Assembly (NCBI RefSeq): GCF_900110615.1
Contig: NZ_FOEI01000001.1
Location: 372,001 to 436,000 of the forward strand
Direction: 5' to 3'
Length of the DNA stretch: 64,000 bases
Origin: Flavobacterium urocaniciphilum
Lineage (GTDB): Bacteria > Bacteroidota > Bacteroidia > Flavobacteriales > Flavobacteriaceae
The position numbers and the translations under genes were made by a program. This document shows, piece by piece, positions 28,564 through 37,502 of the stretch (positions are counted from its first letter, which is position 1; every line of letters starts with the position of its first letter). The notes beneath the pieces were generated by a model. The model was not told where the DNA came from and did no database searches. It was given only the letters and a program-made list of their open reading frames with translations.

Positions 28564-28700
28564 ATCTCTTAATAAGTCATTTTGTCATTAAAAAAGGGTT
28601 GTAAATTTACGAATAATAATTGTGAAATTGTGTTAATGTCAATAAATACAAGTATTGAAGAGTAATTTTACATGAATAGTAGTCAAGATTTATGCCATAA

Positions 28701-28735
28701 AAAAATCCCGAAGGTTAGTTCGGGATTTTTATTAT
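28701..28735. terminator. Bidirectional-looking terminator
   Basis: A 12-bp stem AAAAATCCCGAA/TTCGGGATTTTT (28701-28712 with 28719-28730) has A-rich and T-rich flanks on either side. It serves the minus-strand lipoprotein gene whose stop is at 28747. Confidence 0.8.
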
Positions 28736-28746
28736 TATTTGTTTTA

Positions 28747-29370
28747 TTATTCAATTGTATAAGGCAAATCTGTAATTGTTCCTTCAGTTAAAGATTTAGT
28801 ATCAATAACATTTCCATTTTCATCACCTAAATAGATAGTAGCATTAAAAGTACCTGACAATTTATGTTGTGCATCATTATTTGTTAAATTAACAGTTCCT
28901 GTAGCTGTAAACGGATTTGCTTCATTTACAGAAGTATATAGCTGAAGTTGATCATCAGGGGCATTTCCATTTGGCGAATAAGATATTGTTGCAATATTAG
29001 TTGTGGTAGTTGGCATACCAGTTAAAAAATTAAAAGTATTGTTGTAAAAGAATTGAATAGACATAAATCTTTGTTGTCCATTAACAGTTAAAGCACCTAC
29101 AATTGTATATGAAGGTAGAAGTTGCATATTTTGTGGAGTTGGCATCACTTTTATAGCAGCTACATTTGAAGGTATAAACCATTCTCCGTTAATTTTAACC
29201 TTAAAGTTTCCATTATTTGGAATTCCACCGTCAATAATTCCACCACCAGAATTGTTTCCAGAATTGATATTATTTATTAAACTTTGATCTAAAGGTTCAT
29301 CTTCACATGATACGAACGAAAGTGATGTAATTATTACAAAAATTGAAAGTAAGTTTTTGATTGTTTTCAT
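28747..29370 (-). CDS. Putative lipoprotein with DUF6252-like beta domain
   Basis: The 207-residue product begins MKTIKNLLSIFVIITSLSF with the lipobox FVSC (Cys22); an in-frame ATG eight codons upstream lacks this signal layout. A Gly/Asn-rich linker (NSGGGIIDGGIPNNG) precedes a domain starting NFKVKINGEWFIPSNVAA, with a later LSGTFNATIYLGDENGNV. This pattern resembles the DUF6252 family of Flavobacteriaceae lipoproteins, but the assignment is tentative. It is probably anchored in the outer membrane. Function unknown. Confidence 0.72.
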   Translation of the reverse strand: MKTIKNLLSIFVIITSLSFVSCEDEPLDQSLINNINSGNNSGGGIIDGGIPNNGNFKVKINGEWFIPSNVAAIKVMPTPQNMQLLPSYTIVGALTVNGQQRFMSIQFFYNNTFNFLTGMPTTTTNIATISYSPNGNAPDDQLQLYTSVNEANPFTATGTVNLTNNDAQHKLSGTFNATIYLGDENGNVIDTKSLTEGTITDLPYTIE

Positions 29371-29402
29371 TGTGTGAGTTTTAATTTTTTTCAAATATAG
29401 AA

Positions 29403-30695
29403 TTATTTTTGAACTTTTAAGGTTCTAAAAAGTAATAATACTCCTATAGCAAAAAAGATGACTAAAAATAAAATAGAGTTTCGCATGCTTCCCGTTATTT
29501 GGTCAATGAAACCATAAATTAACATACCAATTACGATTCCGATCTTTTCTGCCACGTCATAAAAACTAAAGAATGAAGTAGTGTCTTTAGTTTCTGGAAT
29601 TAATTTTGAAAAGGTTGAACGAGACAACGATTGAATTCCACCCATTACTAAACCAACTAATCCTGCCGTTGCATAAAATTGAATAGGTTCTGTTACGAAA
29701 AATGCGCCAATACAAATAAAAATCCAAATCGTATTGATACCAATTAACGTTTTTATGTTTCCAAATTTTGAAGCTAATTTTGAAGTAAAGATTGCGCCTA
29801 CAATTGCAACAAGTTGAATGACTAAAATGCTAATAATTAAGCCCGAAGTTTTTTGTTTAGAATTAGCCCAATTTATTTCTTGTTCTCCAAAATAAGTAGC
29901 AACCAACATAACGGTTTGAACCGCCATACTGTATACAAAAAAGGAGAATAGGAATCTTTTTAATACTTTATCTTCGAAGAATAAATCTTTAACCTTTTTT
30001 AATTCTTTAAAGCCATTAAAGAATACTGATAAATTTATAGGATTGTTGTTCTTGTTTCCTTTTGGTAAATAATAAAAAGTATATTGACTAAAAAGTAACC
30101 ACCAAATTCCAGTAAAAACAAATGATAAACGCATTGCATTTAATGCTTCCTGACCATCTTTACTTAATATAAATACCAAACAGATTACTAATAAAACAAC
30201 ACTTCCTACATATCCTAAGGAAAATCCCTTAGCACTTAAACCATCATGTTGTTCAGTATAAGCAATGTCTGCTAAATAGGAATTATAATATACTAAACTT
30301 CCCCAAAAACCTAGCAAACCAAAATAGAAACAAGTAATTCCAAACGCTACATTTTCCTTTGTAAACCAATATAAGCCAATACATGAAAAAGCTCCTAAAT
30401 AGCAAAAGAATTGCATAAACCTTTTTTTGTTTCCCAAATAATCGGCAATTCCTGATAAAATAGGTGATAATATAGCAACTGATAAAAAAGCAAAGGCTGT
30501 CACAAAACTAATTAATGCTGTAGCTTTTATTGTTTCTCCACATATAGTAATATTTGGATTTTCTTTGGTAAATAAAAAGCCAAAATACAACGGAAATATA
30601 GAAGAAGTGATTACTAACGAATAAACTGAATTTGCCCAATCGTAAAATGCCCAAGCATTTAATAATTTACTACTTCCTTTTTTTAATTCTTGCAT
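29403..30695 (-). CDS. MFS transporter, UMF1/Atg22-like
   Basis: The 430-residue protein has about twelve helices and begins LNAWAFYDWANSVYSLVITS, the signature N-terminus of the UMF1 (vacuole-effluxer Atg22-like) MFS family. The MFS motif between helices 2 and 3 appears as SGIADYLGNKKRFM, and MGGIQSLSRSTFSKLIPETK is the family-specific block in the second half. It probably exports a small solute such as amino acids; the substrate is unknown. The ATG at 30695 is chosen because the upstream ATG (30725) would place coding sequence over the terminator of the preceding gene. Confidence 0.88.
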   Translation of the reverse strand: MQELKKGSSKLLNAWAFYDWANSVYSLVITSSIFPLYFGFLFTKENPNITICGETIKATALISFVTAFAFLSVAILSPILSGIADYLGNKKRFMQFFCYLGAFSCIGLYWFTKENVAFGITCFYFGLLGFWGSLVYYNSYLADIAYTEQHDGLSAKGFSLGYVGSVVLLVICLVFILSKDGQEALNAMRLSFVFTGIWWLLFSQYTFYYLPKGNKNNNPINLSVFFNGFKELKKVKDLFFEDKVLKRFLFSFFVYSMAVQTVMLVATYFGEQEINWANSKQKTSGLIISILVIQLVAIVGAIFTSKLASKFGNIKTLIGINTIWIFICIGAFFVTEPIQFYATAGLVGLVMGGIQSLSRSTFSKLIPETKDTTSFFSFYDVAEKIGIVIGMLIYGFIDQITGSMRNSILFLVIFFAIGVLLLFRTLKVQK

Positions 30696-30713
30696 AATTT
30701 TTAGATATAAAAA

Positions 30714-30745
30714 ATCCCATCTCATTAATTTTAACGAGATGGGAT
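30714..30745 (-). terminator. Terminator after the M48 peptidase gene
   Basis: Stem ATCCCATCTC (30714-30723) pairs with GAGATGGGAT (30736-30745) and is followed on the minus strand by a run of T. It lies 24 bp past the M48 peptidase stop. Confidence 0.75.
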
Positions 30746-30768
30746 CAAATATATAGATAAAATTCTTA

Positions 30769-31581
30769 CTATTTAAAAGTTACTCCAAATTTAGCAGCTT
30801 CTGCTTTGGCTTGTGGAATTAATGCAGTTAATTCATTAATTCTTGTTTGGTTGCTAGGGTGTGTACTTAAAATTTCTGGTGGTGCTTGTCCGCCTTGAGC
30901 CGACATTCTTTCCCAAACTTTAACCGCATTAATTGGATCGTATCCAGCAATAGCCATTAATGTTAATCCAATCATATCTGCCTCACTTTCGTGTTTTCTA
31001 CTAAAAGGTAACATACCTCCAATTTGAGATCCTGCTCCGTAAGCTTGCATCGCTAATTGTTGTGTTTGTGCATCTTGATTACCAACGGCAATTTGAGTTC
31101 CAACAGCACCTAATTGTTGTAATAGCCCAGCACTCATACGTTGTTGCCCGTGATTTGCTAAGGCGTGAGCTACTTCGTGACCCATAACAGCTGCAATTCC
31201 AGCATCATCTTTACAAATTGGTAAAATTCCAGTATAAAAAACAATTTTACCTCCTGGCATACACCAAGCATTTACTTCTTTACTGTCAACTAAATTGTAT
31301 TCCCAAGCATAATCTTTAAGATAATCTGCATTTCCGTTTGCCGTTAACCATCTTTCAGAAGCTACTTTTATTTTCATTCCAATTGTTTCAATTTTTTTTG
31401 CTTCTGCTGTTCCTTTAATTACTTTATTTTCAGATAAAAATTGGTTGTATTGCTGAAAAGCAGATGGAAATATTTGATTGTTTGGCACAAATGCCATAGT
31501 GCTTTTACCTGTAAATGGATTTTTAGCACATGAAGCAACTAAAATTGCAACTGCTAAAACTGATTTTACTACTGTCTTCAT
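30769..31581 (-). CDS. M48-family metallopeptidase lipoprotein (BepA/LoiP-like)
   Basis: The 270-residue product has a lipobox (VASC, Cys18) and an M48 zinc-peptidase domain: HEVAH (His135-His139) plus the downstream third ligand in ESEAD (198-202), and NAWCMPGGKIVFYTGIL upstream, which is typical of the periplasmic M48B/C type. It probably acts at the outer membrane in protein quality control. The GTHPSN-like IL-STHPSNQTRINEL near the C-terminus also matches the family. It is monocistronic, with a phylum-type promoter and a terminator. Confidence 0.93.
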   Translation of the reverse strand: MKTVVKSVLAVAILVASCAKNPFTGKSTMAFVPNNQIFPSAFQQYNQFLSENKVIKGTAEAKKIETIGMKIKVASERWLTANGNADYLKDYAWEYNLVDSKEVNAWCMPGGKIVFYTGILPICKDDAGIAAVMGHEVAHALANHGQQRMSAGLLQQLGAVGTQIAVGNQDAQTQQLAMQAYGAGSQIGGMLPFSRKHESEADMIGLTLMAIAGYDPINAVKVWERMSAQGGQAPPEILSTHPSNQTRINELTALIPQAKAEAAKFGVTFK

Positions 31582-31604
31582 ATTTGTACTATTTTTATGG
31601 ATAA

Positions 31605-31636
31605 CAAAGTTATTGTAATTTTTTTGTATAGCCCAA
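31605..31636 (-). promoter_or_regulatory. Promoter of the M48 peptidase gene
   Basis: On the minus strand TTG (31634-31636) and TAACTTTG (31605-31612) are separated by 21 nt, fitting the Bacteroidota promoter consensus, 24 bp from the start codon. Confidence 0.45.
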
Positions 31637-31683
31637 AAATCATTCCAAAAATATAATTGATTACTTTTGTAAAAAATTTTTAT

Positions 31684-32547
31684 ATGGCAAAAAAATCTAC
31701 TAATATAGATGATAGAGTCCCAAAATTTATTGTGTTAACCGGTCGGTTTTTGTATTTTATTTCTCCTTTTTTAGCCGAACGATTTGCTCGTAAGTTATTT
31801 ATAACTCCAATAAAGCATAAAATTCCGAAACGTGAATTTCATATGGAAGAAGAATCTGTGCAAACAAAATTATTTGTTCCATCAATAAATAAAGAGATTG
31901 TTGTTTATAGTTATGGAAATTCCGATAAGAAAATACTTTTAGTACACGGTTGGTCGGGTAGAGGAACACAATTAGTTAAAATAGCTGATGCCTTTAAAGA
32001 AAAAGGCTTTTCAACAATTAGTTTCGATGCACCTGCTCATGGAAAATCGGGAACCAAAACAACTTTAATGTTAGAGTTTATCGAATCGATTTTAGAAGTA
32101 GAAAAATTGTATGGTCCATTCGAATTTGCAATCGGACATTCATTAGGAGGGATGTCAATATTAAATGCGGTTAAAAAGGGATTACAAGTACAAAAAGCTG
32201 TTGTAATTGGTAGTGGAAATAGTGTGGTAAATATCGTAAATACTTTTGTTGAGAAAATCGGTTTACCCAATAAAGTAGCGGTTATCATGAAAAATAACTT
32301 TGAAAAAAAATACCAATTTGATATGGAAAGTTTTTCTGCTTATGTAGCTGCAAAGGATGTTAAAATTCCTGTTTTAGTGGTTCATGATAATGATGATGAT
32401 GACATTCCTGTTTCGGAAGCCTATCATCTTGCTGATAATCTGATTAATAAAGAAATTATGATTACAAATAAATTGGGACATCGTAAAATTTTAGGTGATT
32501 CTGGGGTAATAAATAAAATTATTGAATTCTTATTGATAAAAAAGTAA
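31684..32547 (+). CDS. Alpha/beta hydrolase
   Basis: The 287-residue protein has the alpha/beta-hydrolase order: oxyanion-side LLVHGWSGRGTQLVKIADAF, SFDAPAHGKSG, nucleophile elbow IGHSLGGMS (Ser as nucleophile), PVLVVHDNDDDDIPVSEA supplying the acid, and GHRKIL for the final His. The ATG at 31684 is chosen over a TTG at 31657, since a TACTTTTG promoter box (31662-31669) lies between them. The substrate is unknown; it is probably a cytosolic carboxylesterase-like enzyme. It stands alone ahead of the transketolase genes. Confidence 0.88.
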   Translation: MAKKSTNIDDRVPKFIVLTGRFLYFISPFLAERFARKLFITPIKHKIPKREFHMEEESVQTKLFVPSINKEIVVYSYGNSDKKILLVHGWSGRGTQLVKIADAFKEKGFSTISFDAPAHGKSGTKTTLMLEFIESILEVEKLYGPFEFAIGHSLGGMSILNAVKKGLQVQKAVVIGSGNSVVNIVNTFVEKIGLPNKVAVIMKNNFEKKYQFDMESFSAYVAAKDVKIPVLVVHDNDDDDIPVSEAYHLADNLINKEIMITNKLGHRKILGDSGVINKIIEFLLIKK

Positions 32548-32603
32548 ATTCAGATTAGTATAAACAAATTTTAAAATTTATTTTTGCAAAAAATTTTTAA
32601 ATA

Positions 32604-33452
32604 ATGACACAACAAATTTCTAATTTAGAACAATTTACACAACAAGTTCGAAGAGACATTTTAAGAATGGTTCATGCAGTAAATTCAGGTCACCCAGGTG
32701 GTTCTTTAGGCTGTGCGGAATTCTTAGTGGTTCTTTATCAACATGTGATGAAAAGAAATCCAGGATTTGACATGAATGGAATTAATGAAGATGTTTTCTT
32801 TTTATCAAACGGACATATTTCTCCAGTTTTTTATAGCGTTTTAGCTAGAAGCGGTTATTTTTCAGTTTCTGAATTAGCAACTTTCCGTAAATTAAATTCT
32901 CGTTTACAAGGTCACCCTACAACTCATGAAGGTTTAGAAGGTGTACGTATGGCGTCTGGTTCATTAGGTCAAGGTTTGTCGGTTGCTTTAGGTGCAGCAC
33001 AAGCAAAAAAAATAAACAATGATCCAAATTTAGTTTTTGTTTTAACTGGTGATGGAGAATTACAAGAAGGGCAAAATTGGGAAGCAATTATGTATGGTTC
33101 TGCTAAAAATGTAGATAATTTAATTGCTGTTGTCGATTTAAACGGTCAACAAATTGATGGTTCTACAAAAGACGTTTTAAACATGGGTAATGTTAAAGCT
33201 AAATTTGAAGCTTTTGATTGGGATGTTTTAGAAATTACAGAAGGAAATAATGTTGAAGCTATTATTAATGGAATGGCAGATGCAAAATCTCGTACTGGAA
33301 AAGGAAAACCTGTTTGTGTATTATTACACACAGAAATGGGTAACGGAGTAGATTTCATGATGCACACACACGCTTGGCATGGTAAAGCACCAAGTAATGA
33401 GCAATTAGAAAATGCGTTAAACCAAAATCCTGCAACTTTAGGAGATTATTAA
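32604..33452 (+). CDS. Transketolase, N-terminal subunit
   Basis: The 282-residue protein is the thiamine-diphosphate-binding half of a split transketolase: HAVNSGHPGGSLGCAEFLVV, LSNGHISPVFYSVLA, LQGHPTTHEGLEGVRMASGS and the TPP motif GDGELQEGQNWEA ending in NGQQIDG. It works with the following gene product to shuttle two-carbon units in the pentose phosphate pathway. A one-piece transketolase is ~660 residues; the two-subunit form (282 + 317) is known in many bacteria and archaea. The next gene starts 22 bp downstream. A TATTTTTG box lies 18 bp upstream. Confidence 0.95.
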   Translation: MTQQISNLEQFTQQVRRDILRMVHAVNSGHPGGSLGCAEFLVVLYQHVMKRNPGFDMNGINEDVFFLSNGHISPVFYSVLARSGYFSVSELATFRKLNSRLQGHPTTHEGLEGVRMASGSLGQGLSVALGAAQAKKINNDPNLVFVLTGDGELQEGQNWEAIMYGSAKNVDNLIAVVDLNGQQIDGSTKDVLNMGNVKAKFEAFDWDVLEITEGNNVEAIINGMADAKSRTGKGKPVCVLLHTEMGNGVDFMMHTHAWHGKAPSNEQLENALNQNPATLGDY

Positions 33453-33474
33453 TTTTTAGAGTTAAGACATTATT

Positions 33475-34428
33475 ATGAAAAAATACGAAAATCAAGGAAG
33501 TAAAGATACACGTTCAGGATTCGGAGCAGGAATGACCGAATTAGGACAAAAAAATGAAAATGTTGTTGCACTTTGTGCGGATTTAATTGGTTCGTTAAAG
33601 TTTGACGATTTCAAAAAAAATCACCCAGAACGTTTTTTCCAAATCGGAATTGCTGAAGCAAACATGATTGGAATTGCTGCAGGATTAACTATTGGTGGAA
33701 AAATTCCTTTCACAGGAACTTTCGCTAACTTTTCTACTGGAAGAGTTTACGATCAAATCCGTCAGTCAGTTGCTTATTCTGATAAGAATGTAAAAATTTG
33801 TGCTTCTCACGCAGGATTAACATTAGGAGAAGATGGAGCAACGCACCAAATTTTAGAGGATATCGGTTTAATGAAAATGTTGCCGGGTATGACAGTAATC
33901 AACACTTGTGATTACAATCAAACAAAAGCAGCAACTTTAGCATTAGCAGATCATCATGGTCCGGCTTATTTACGTTTTGGTCGCCCGGTTGTGCCTAACT
34001 TTACGCCAGCTGATGAGCCATTTGTAATCGGAAAAGCGATTATGTTAAACGAAGGAACTGATGTAACTATTATTGCAACAGGTCATTTAGTTTGGGAAGC
34101 GTTACAAGCTGCTGAAGAATTAGAAAACCAAGGTATTTCTGCTGAAGTTATCAATATTCATACTATTAAGCCTTTAGATGAAGAAGCGATTTTAAAATCG
34201 GTTGCAAAAACAGGTTGTGTAGTAACTGCTGAAGAGCATAATTTCTTAGGAGGTTTAGGAGAAAGCGTTGCAAGAACGTTAAGTTTAAATGCTCCAGCTC
34301 CACAAGAATTTGTTGCTACAAATGATACGTTTGGAGAAAGTGGAACGCCAGAACAATTAATGGAGAAGTATGGTTTAAATGCTAAATCTATTGTTGAAAA
34401 AGCGAAGAAAGTTATCGCAAGAAAATAA
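33475..34428 (+). CDS. Transketolase, C-terminal subunit
   Basis: The 317-residue protein supplies the pyrimidine-binding and C-terminal domains: ENVVALCADLIGSLKF, RFFQIGIAEANMIGIAAGL with the catalytic Glu, TFANFSTGRVYDQIRQSVAY, and the C-terminal regulatory domain DVTIIATGHLVWEALQAAEEL. Together with the upstream N-terminal half it makes a complete transketolase. The gene ends 2-4 bp before a dispersed palindromic repeat and is followed by a terminator at 34536. Confidence 0.95.
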   Translation: MKKYENQGSKDTRSGFGAGMTELGQKNENVVALCADLIGSLKFDDFKKNHPERFFQIGIAEANMIGIAAGLTIGGKIPFTGTFANFSTGRVYDQIRQSVAYSDKNVKICASHAGLTLGEDGATHQILEDIGLMKMLPGMTVINTCDYNQTKAATLALADHHGPAYLRFGRPVVPNFTPADEPFVIGKAIMLNEGTDVTIIATGHLVWEALQAAEELENQGISAEVINIHTIKPLDEEAILKSVAKTGCVVTAEEHNFLGGLGESVARTLSLNAPAPQEFVATNDTFGESGTPEQLMEKYGLNAKSIVEKAKKVIARK

Positions 34429-34432
34429 TAAA

Positions 34433-34517
34433 ACGTCAATTAGCTTCGCTCTGTTCGGCTGAGCCTCGAGTCGAGTGTTTCGATGAAATATGAATCGGAA
34501 TGTATCGAGAATAGTTT
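34433..34517 (+). repeat. Dispersed stop-proximal repeat, copy A (half element)
   Basis: It starts AAACGTCAATTAGCTTCGCT and continues through GAGTGTTTCGATGAAATATG to GGAATGTATCGAGAATAG. The reverse complement of 47171-47260 is nearly the same over its full length. The right-hand palindrome arm present in the other copies is missing here. It starts within 5 bp of the transketolase stop. Confidence 0.75.
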
Positions 34518-34535
34518 TAAATATATTTAATAATC

Positions 34536-34572
34536 AAAACCACGAATAACATTTGTTATTGGTGGTTTTTTT
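34536..34572 (+). terminator. Terminator after the transketolase operon
   Basis: AAAACCAC (34536-34543) pairs with GTGGTTTT (34562-34569), and the inner AATAAC pairs with GTTATT around an ATTT loop, followed by a T run. Confidence 0.75.
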
Positions 34573-34659
34573 ATGAAAAACATTCGTTAAAGTTTTACCA
34601 ACAATAAATCCAAAATAAGTTGTTTTACGTAATTTTATAAAATGATTAATTCTATTATT

Positions 34660-35184
34660 ATGAAACGTATTGTATATGTGCTTTTAATATTAAGTTTTGT
34701 ATCTTGTCAAGGTCAAAATTCAACTACAGAAAAAGCAAAAGAACCCGTTAAAGAAATTACTAATAAAGAAGTAAAAAAAGATACTATGAAATTTGAAGTT
34801 GTAAAAACAGAAGCTGAGTGGAAAGCACAACTTTCGCCAGAAGAATATGCAGTGTTAAGAGAAAAAGGAACTGAAAGACCTTTTACAGGTGAATACGATA
34901 AGCATTTTGAAAAAGGAATGTATGTTTGTGCAGCTTGTGAAAATCCATTATTTACTTCTGATACAAAATTTGATTCACATTGTGGTTGGCCTTCTTTTGA
35001 TGAAGCAATAAAAGGTTCAACTATTTATCATAAAGATACTTCTTATGGCATGATTCGTACCGAAGTAATGTGTGCGAAATGTGGCGGACATTTAGGTCAC
35101 GTTTTTGATGACGGTCCGAAAGCAACAACAGGAATGCGTTATTGTACGAATTCAATTTCGATTAAGTTTATTCCTCAAAAGTAA
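34660..35184 (+). CDS. msrB: Peptide-methionine (R)-S-oxide reductase MsrB, lipoprotein form
   Basis: The 174-residue product starts MKRIVYVLLILSFVSCQGQN, with a lipobox at Cys16; an upstream ATG at 34642 would add six residues before it. The MsrB domain holds the structural zinc cysteines CAAC and CAKC and the catalytic cysteine in RYCTNSISIKF. GHLGHVFDDGP and HCGWPSF are family hallmarks. It repairs R-methionine sulfoxide, here probably in the periplasm or attached to a membrane. It is monocistronic. Confidence 0.95.
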   Translation: MKRIVYVLLILSFVSCQGQNSTTEKAKEPVKEITNKEVKKDTMKFEVVKTEAEWKAQLSPEEYAVLREKGTERPFTGEYDKHFEKGMYVCAACENPLFTSDTKFDSHCGWPSFDEAIKGSTIYHKDTSYGMIRTEVMCAKCGGHLGHVFDDGPKATTGMRYCTNSISIKFIPQK

Positions 35185-35247
35185 ATTTTCTTAATCGAAT
35201 TTATAATTTTATCTTCGCAATTCCGTTATTATGGAATATTTTAAAAA

Positions 35248-36264
35248 ATGCTAAGAAAATTTTTACCGATTTTTATTCTTTTTACTTGTGCTTCCTATGC
35301 TCAGCTTGGAGGTCAATCGGTATATCAATTTTTAAATTTAACGCAATCTCCTCGTCAAGCTGCAATGGGTGGTAAAACAGTTACTATTGTAGATTATGAT
35401 GTAAATCAGGCCTTTTATAATCCAGCTACTATTAATCCGAAAATGCACAATCAATTGTCTTCTAATTATAGTAGCTATTTTGGTGAAGTAACCTACGGAA
35501 CGGCTGCTTATGCCTATACTTGGGACCGACATGTGCAAACTTTTCATGTAGGAGCCAATTATGTAAACTATGGAAATTTCGATGGATACGATGAAATGGG
35601 GAACCAAACCAATAGTTTTACAGGAAGTGAAGGTGCTTTATCTTTCGGATATTCGTATAATATTCCTTGGACTAACATTTATGCTGGAGCCAATGTGAAA
35701 TTTATTACTTCGGCTTTAGAGTCATATAATTCTTTCGGAATTGCAACCGATTTAGGTTTATTATATGTTGATGAAGCTAATGATATCAATTGGGGTTTGT
35801 CGATTAGAAATTTGGGATATCAATTAAAACCTTACGAAACTACTAGAGAAAAATTACCATTAGAAATTACTGCTGGAGTATCTCAATTAATGGAAAATGT
35901 GCCGATTCGTTGGCATGTTACCTTCGAAAATTTACAACAATGGAATATTGCTTTTTCCAACCCAAATAGAGCACAAGGAAGTTTAGATGGAACGTCTGAA
36001 GAAGAAAAAGTATCTTTTTTTAATAATGCCTTACGTCACGTTATAATGGGAGCAGAGTTGTTTCCAGAAAAAGCCTTTAATATTCGATTGGGTTATAATT
36101 TCAGAAGAGGACAAGAATTGAATATTATTGATCAAAGAAATTTTTCAGGAATTGCAGCCGGATTTAGTATTCGTTTTAATAAAGTACGATTCGATTTCTC
36201 TCATTCGCGTTACACAGTTGCAGCTAATTCAAGTATTTTCGGCTTAATGATTAATTTGGATTAA
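35248..36264 (+). CDS. porQ: Type IX secretion system protein PorQ
   Basis: The 338-residue protein has a signal peptide (MLRKFLPIFILFTCASYAQ) and the PorV/PorQ-like beta-barrel pattern: LGGQSVYQFLNLTQSPRQAAMGG near the start, FYNPATINP, and a C-terminal membrane strand FGLMINLD. PorQ is an outer-membrane component of the T9SS that delivers CTD proteins to the sortase complex. It is next to cmk, as in Porphyromonas gingivalis (an established porQ-cmk neighbourhood). T9SS substrates encoded at 16402 and 39734 are potential clients. Confidence 0.9.
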   Translation: MLRKFLPIFILFTCASYAQLGGQSVYQFLNLTQSPRQAAMGGKTVTIVDYDVNQAFYNPATINPKMHNQLSSNYSSYFGEVTYGTAAYAYTWDRHVQTFHVGANYVNYGNFDGYDEMGNQTNSFTGSEGALSFGYSYNIPWTNIYAGANVKFITSALESYNSFGIATDLGLLYVDEANDINWGLSIRNLGYQLKPYETTREKLPLEITAGVSQLMENVPIRWHVTFENLQQWNIAFSNPNRAQGSLDGTSEEEKVSFFNNALRHVIMGAELFPEKAFNIRLGYNFRRGQELNIIDQRNFSGIAAGFSIRFNKVRFDFSHSRYTVAANSSIFGLMINLD

Positions 36265-36321
36265 AATTTGATTCCGCAGAGCTGCACAAAAATTAGACGA
36301 AAAATCACAAAATAAATTTAA

Positions 36322-36329
36322 TAACTTTG
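36322..36329 (+). promoter_or_regulatory. Likely -7 promoter box upstream of cmk
   Basis: TAACTTTG matches the TAnnTTTG consensus 34 bp before the cmk start; no clear TTG at the expected upstream distance was found. Confidence 0.35.
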
Positions 36330-36363
36330 CGACTTTGATTCTAATCTGTCAAAATTACATTTC

Positions 36364-37059
36364 ATGAAAAAAATTACTATCGCAATAGACGGTTTTTCGT
36401 CAACAGGTAAAAGTACTCTAGCAAAACAAATTGCTAAAGAATTAGGTTATATTTATGTAGATACTGGTGCTATGTATCGCGCGGTGACTTATTTTGCTAT
36501 GAGACATAATTTTGTTTCGGAAAATCATTTAGATTCAGAAGGTTTAATTAAGGAGTTGCCTAATATTACTTTACAATTTCATTTTAATGAAGAAGCTGAA
36601 TTTGCAGAAATGTATTTGAATGAAGAAAATATTGAAATTGCTATTCGAACCATTGAAGTTTCTCGATTGGTTAGTAAAGTTGCTGAAATATCGGAAGTTC
36701 GTGCCAAATTAGTAGAACAACAACAAGCGATGGGTAAAAATAAAGGTATTGTAATGGATGGTCGAGATATTGGAACCGTTGTTTTTCCAGATGCAGAATT
36801 GAAATTATTCATGACAGCTAGTACAGAAACTAAAGCACAACGTCGTTTTGATGAATTAGTAGAAAAAGGACAACATGTAACTTTTGAAGAAGTATTGCAA
36901 AACGTTCAAGAACGCGATTATATTGACACCCACAGAGACGATTCGCCGCTTGTAAAAGCTGACGACGCTATTGAAATTGACAATTCACACATGACTAAAA
37001 AAGAACAATTTGAATTGGTAATGGAAATGGTAAGTGAGAAGTTAGAAGTTAGGAGTTAG
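36364..37059 (+). CDS. cmk: Cytidylate kinase
   Basis: The 231-residue protein has the P-loop GFSSTGKST (residues 10-18), IYVDTGAMYRAVTYFAMR, the CMP-binding MDGRDIGTVVFPDAELKLFM and ERDYIDTHRDDSPLVKADDAIEID, all hallmarks of Cmk. It phosphorylates CMP/dCMP for nucleotide supply. The last codons (KLEVRS and the stop) are written in a 7-bp tandem repeat (AGTTAGG/AGTTGGG) that continues beyond the gene, so its extreme C-terminus may vary between strains. It follows porQ in the same direction. Confidence 0.96.
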   Translation: MKKITIAIDGFSSTGKSTLAKQIAKELGYIYVDTGAMYRAVTYFAMRHNFVSENHLDSEGLIKELPNITLQFHFNEEAEFAEMYLNEENIEIAIRTIEVSRLVSKVAEISEVRAKLVEQQQAMGKNKGIVMDGRDIGTVVFPDAELKLFMTASTETKAQRRFDELVEKGQHVTFEEVLQNVQERDYIDTHRDDSPLVKADDAIEIDNSHMTKKEQFELVMEMVSEKLEVRS

Positions 37060-37084
37060 GAGTTGGGAGTTGGGAGTTGGGATT
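37042..37084 (+). repeat. Heptanucleotide word repeat at the cmk 3' end
   Basis: About six units of AGTTAGA/AGTTAGG/AGTTGGG run from within the cmk coding region across its stop codon into the intergenic gap. Confidence 0.7.
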
Positions 37085-37109
37085 TTTTTTCGAATTTGTC
37101 TAACTGAAC

Positions 37110-37502
37110 TTGTTTAACTTCGTTGAATCTTTGATTTCATCTTCTTTTTTTATTTCAATTTATATGTCTGTTTTAGTTTTTACATTTATTTGTGTGTTTT
37201 TTGTATTTATTCCTGGATTGATTCATGTGAAACTTATTAAATATTTGAGAACATCAAAATATTATAATAGAGCTGTTATTTCTGCATTAATTTTAATAAT
37301 TATCTCCATTTTAATGTGGGAAGATTTTGAAATTCAAAAAAACAAACATTTGAGATTTGTTGGTTTTGCGCCATTGCTTTTTTTAATATTGTTTAAGATT
37401 TTAAATAATATTTGGAATTTATATTTAAAAGAGATTTATACTTTTATCAAAAATACAGTAACGATATTGAATCAAAAAATTCTACCTGGAAAGAATTTTT
37501 AA
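37110..37502 (+). CDS. Small predicted membrane protein, probably frameshifted at its end
   Basis: The 130-residue product has two or three hydrophobic helices (MSVLVFTFICVFFVFIPGLI; ISALILIIISILMW; VGFAPLLFLILFKIL) and no family I recognise. The start is a TTG (37110) in repeat-like sequence; an ATG at 37164 is a good alternative. After a run of six A (37474-37479) the -1 frame stays open to a TAA at 37574-37576 and encodes a further hydrophobic stretch (FLIQFFIVFFPLVVCVYIGE), so the gene may really be ~155 residues and carry a one-base deletion. Its role is unknown. Confidence 0.5.
   Translation: MFNFVESLISSSFFISIYMSVLVFTFICVFFVFIPGLIHVKLIKYLRTSKYYNRAVISALILIIISILMWEDFEIQKNKHLRFVGFAPLLFLILFKILNNIWNLYLKEIYTFIKNTVTILNQKILPGKNF

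Noticed and set aside
37471-37483. Programmed -1 frameshifting at C-AAAAAA-TT
   Set aside because: The sequence does not fit the X-XXY-YYZ rule and no downstream stem was seen; a deletion or sequencing error is simpler.
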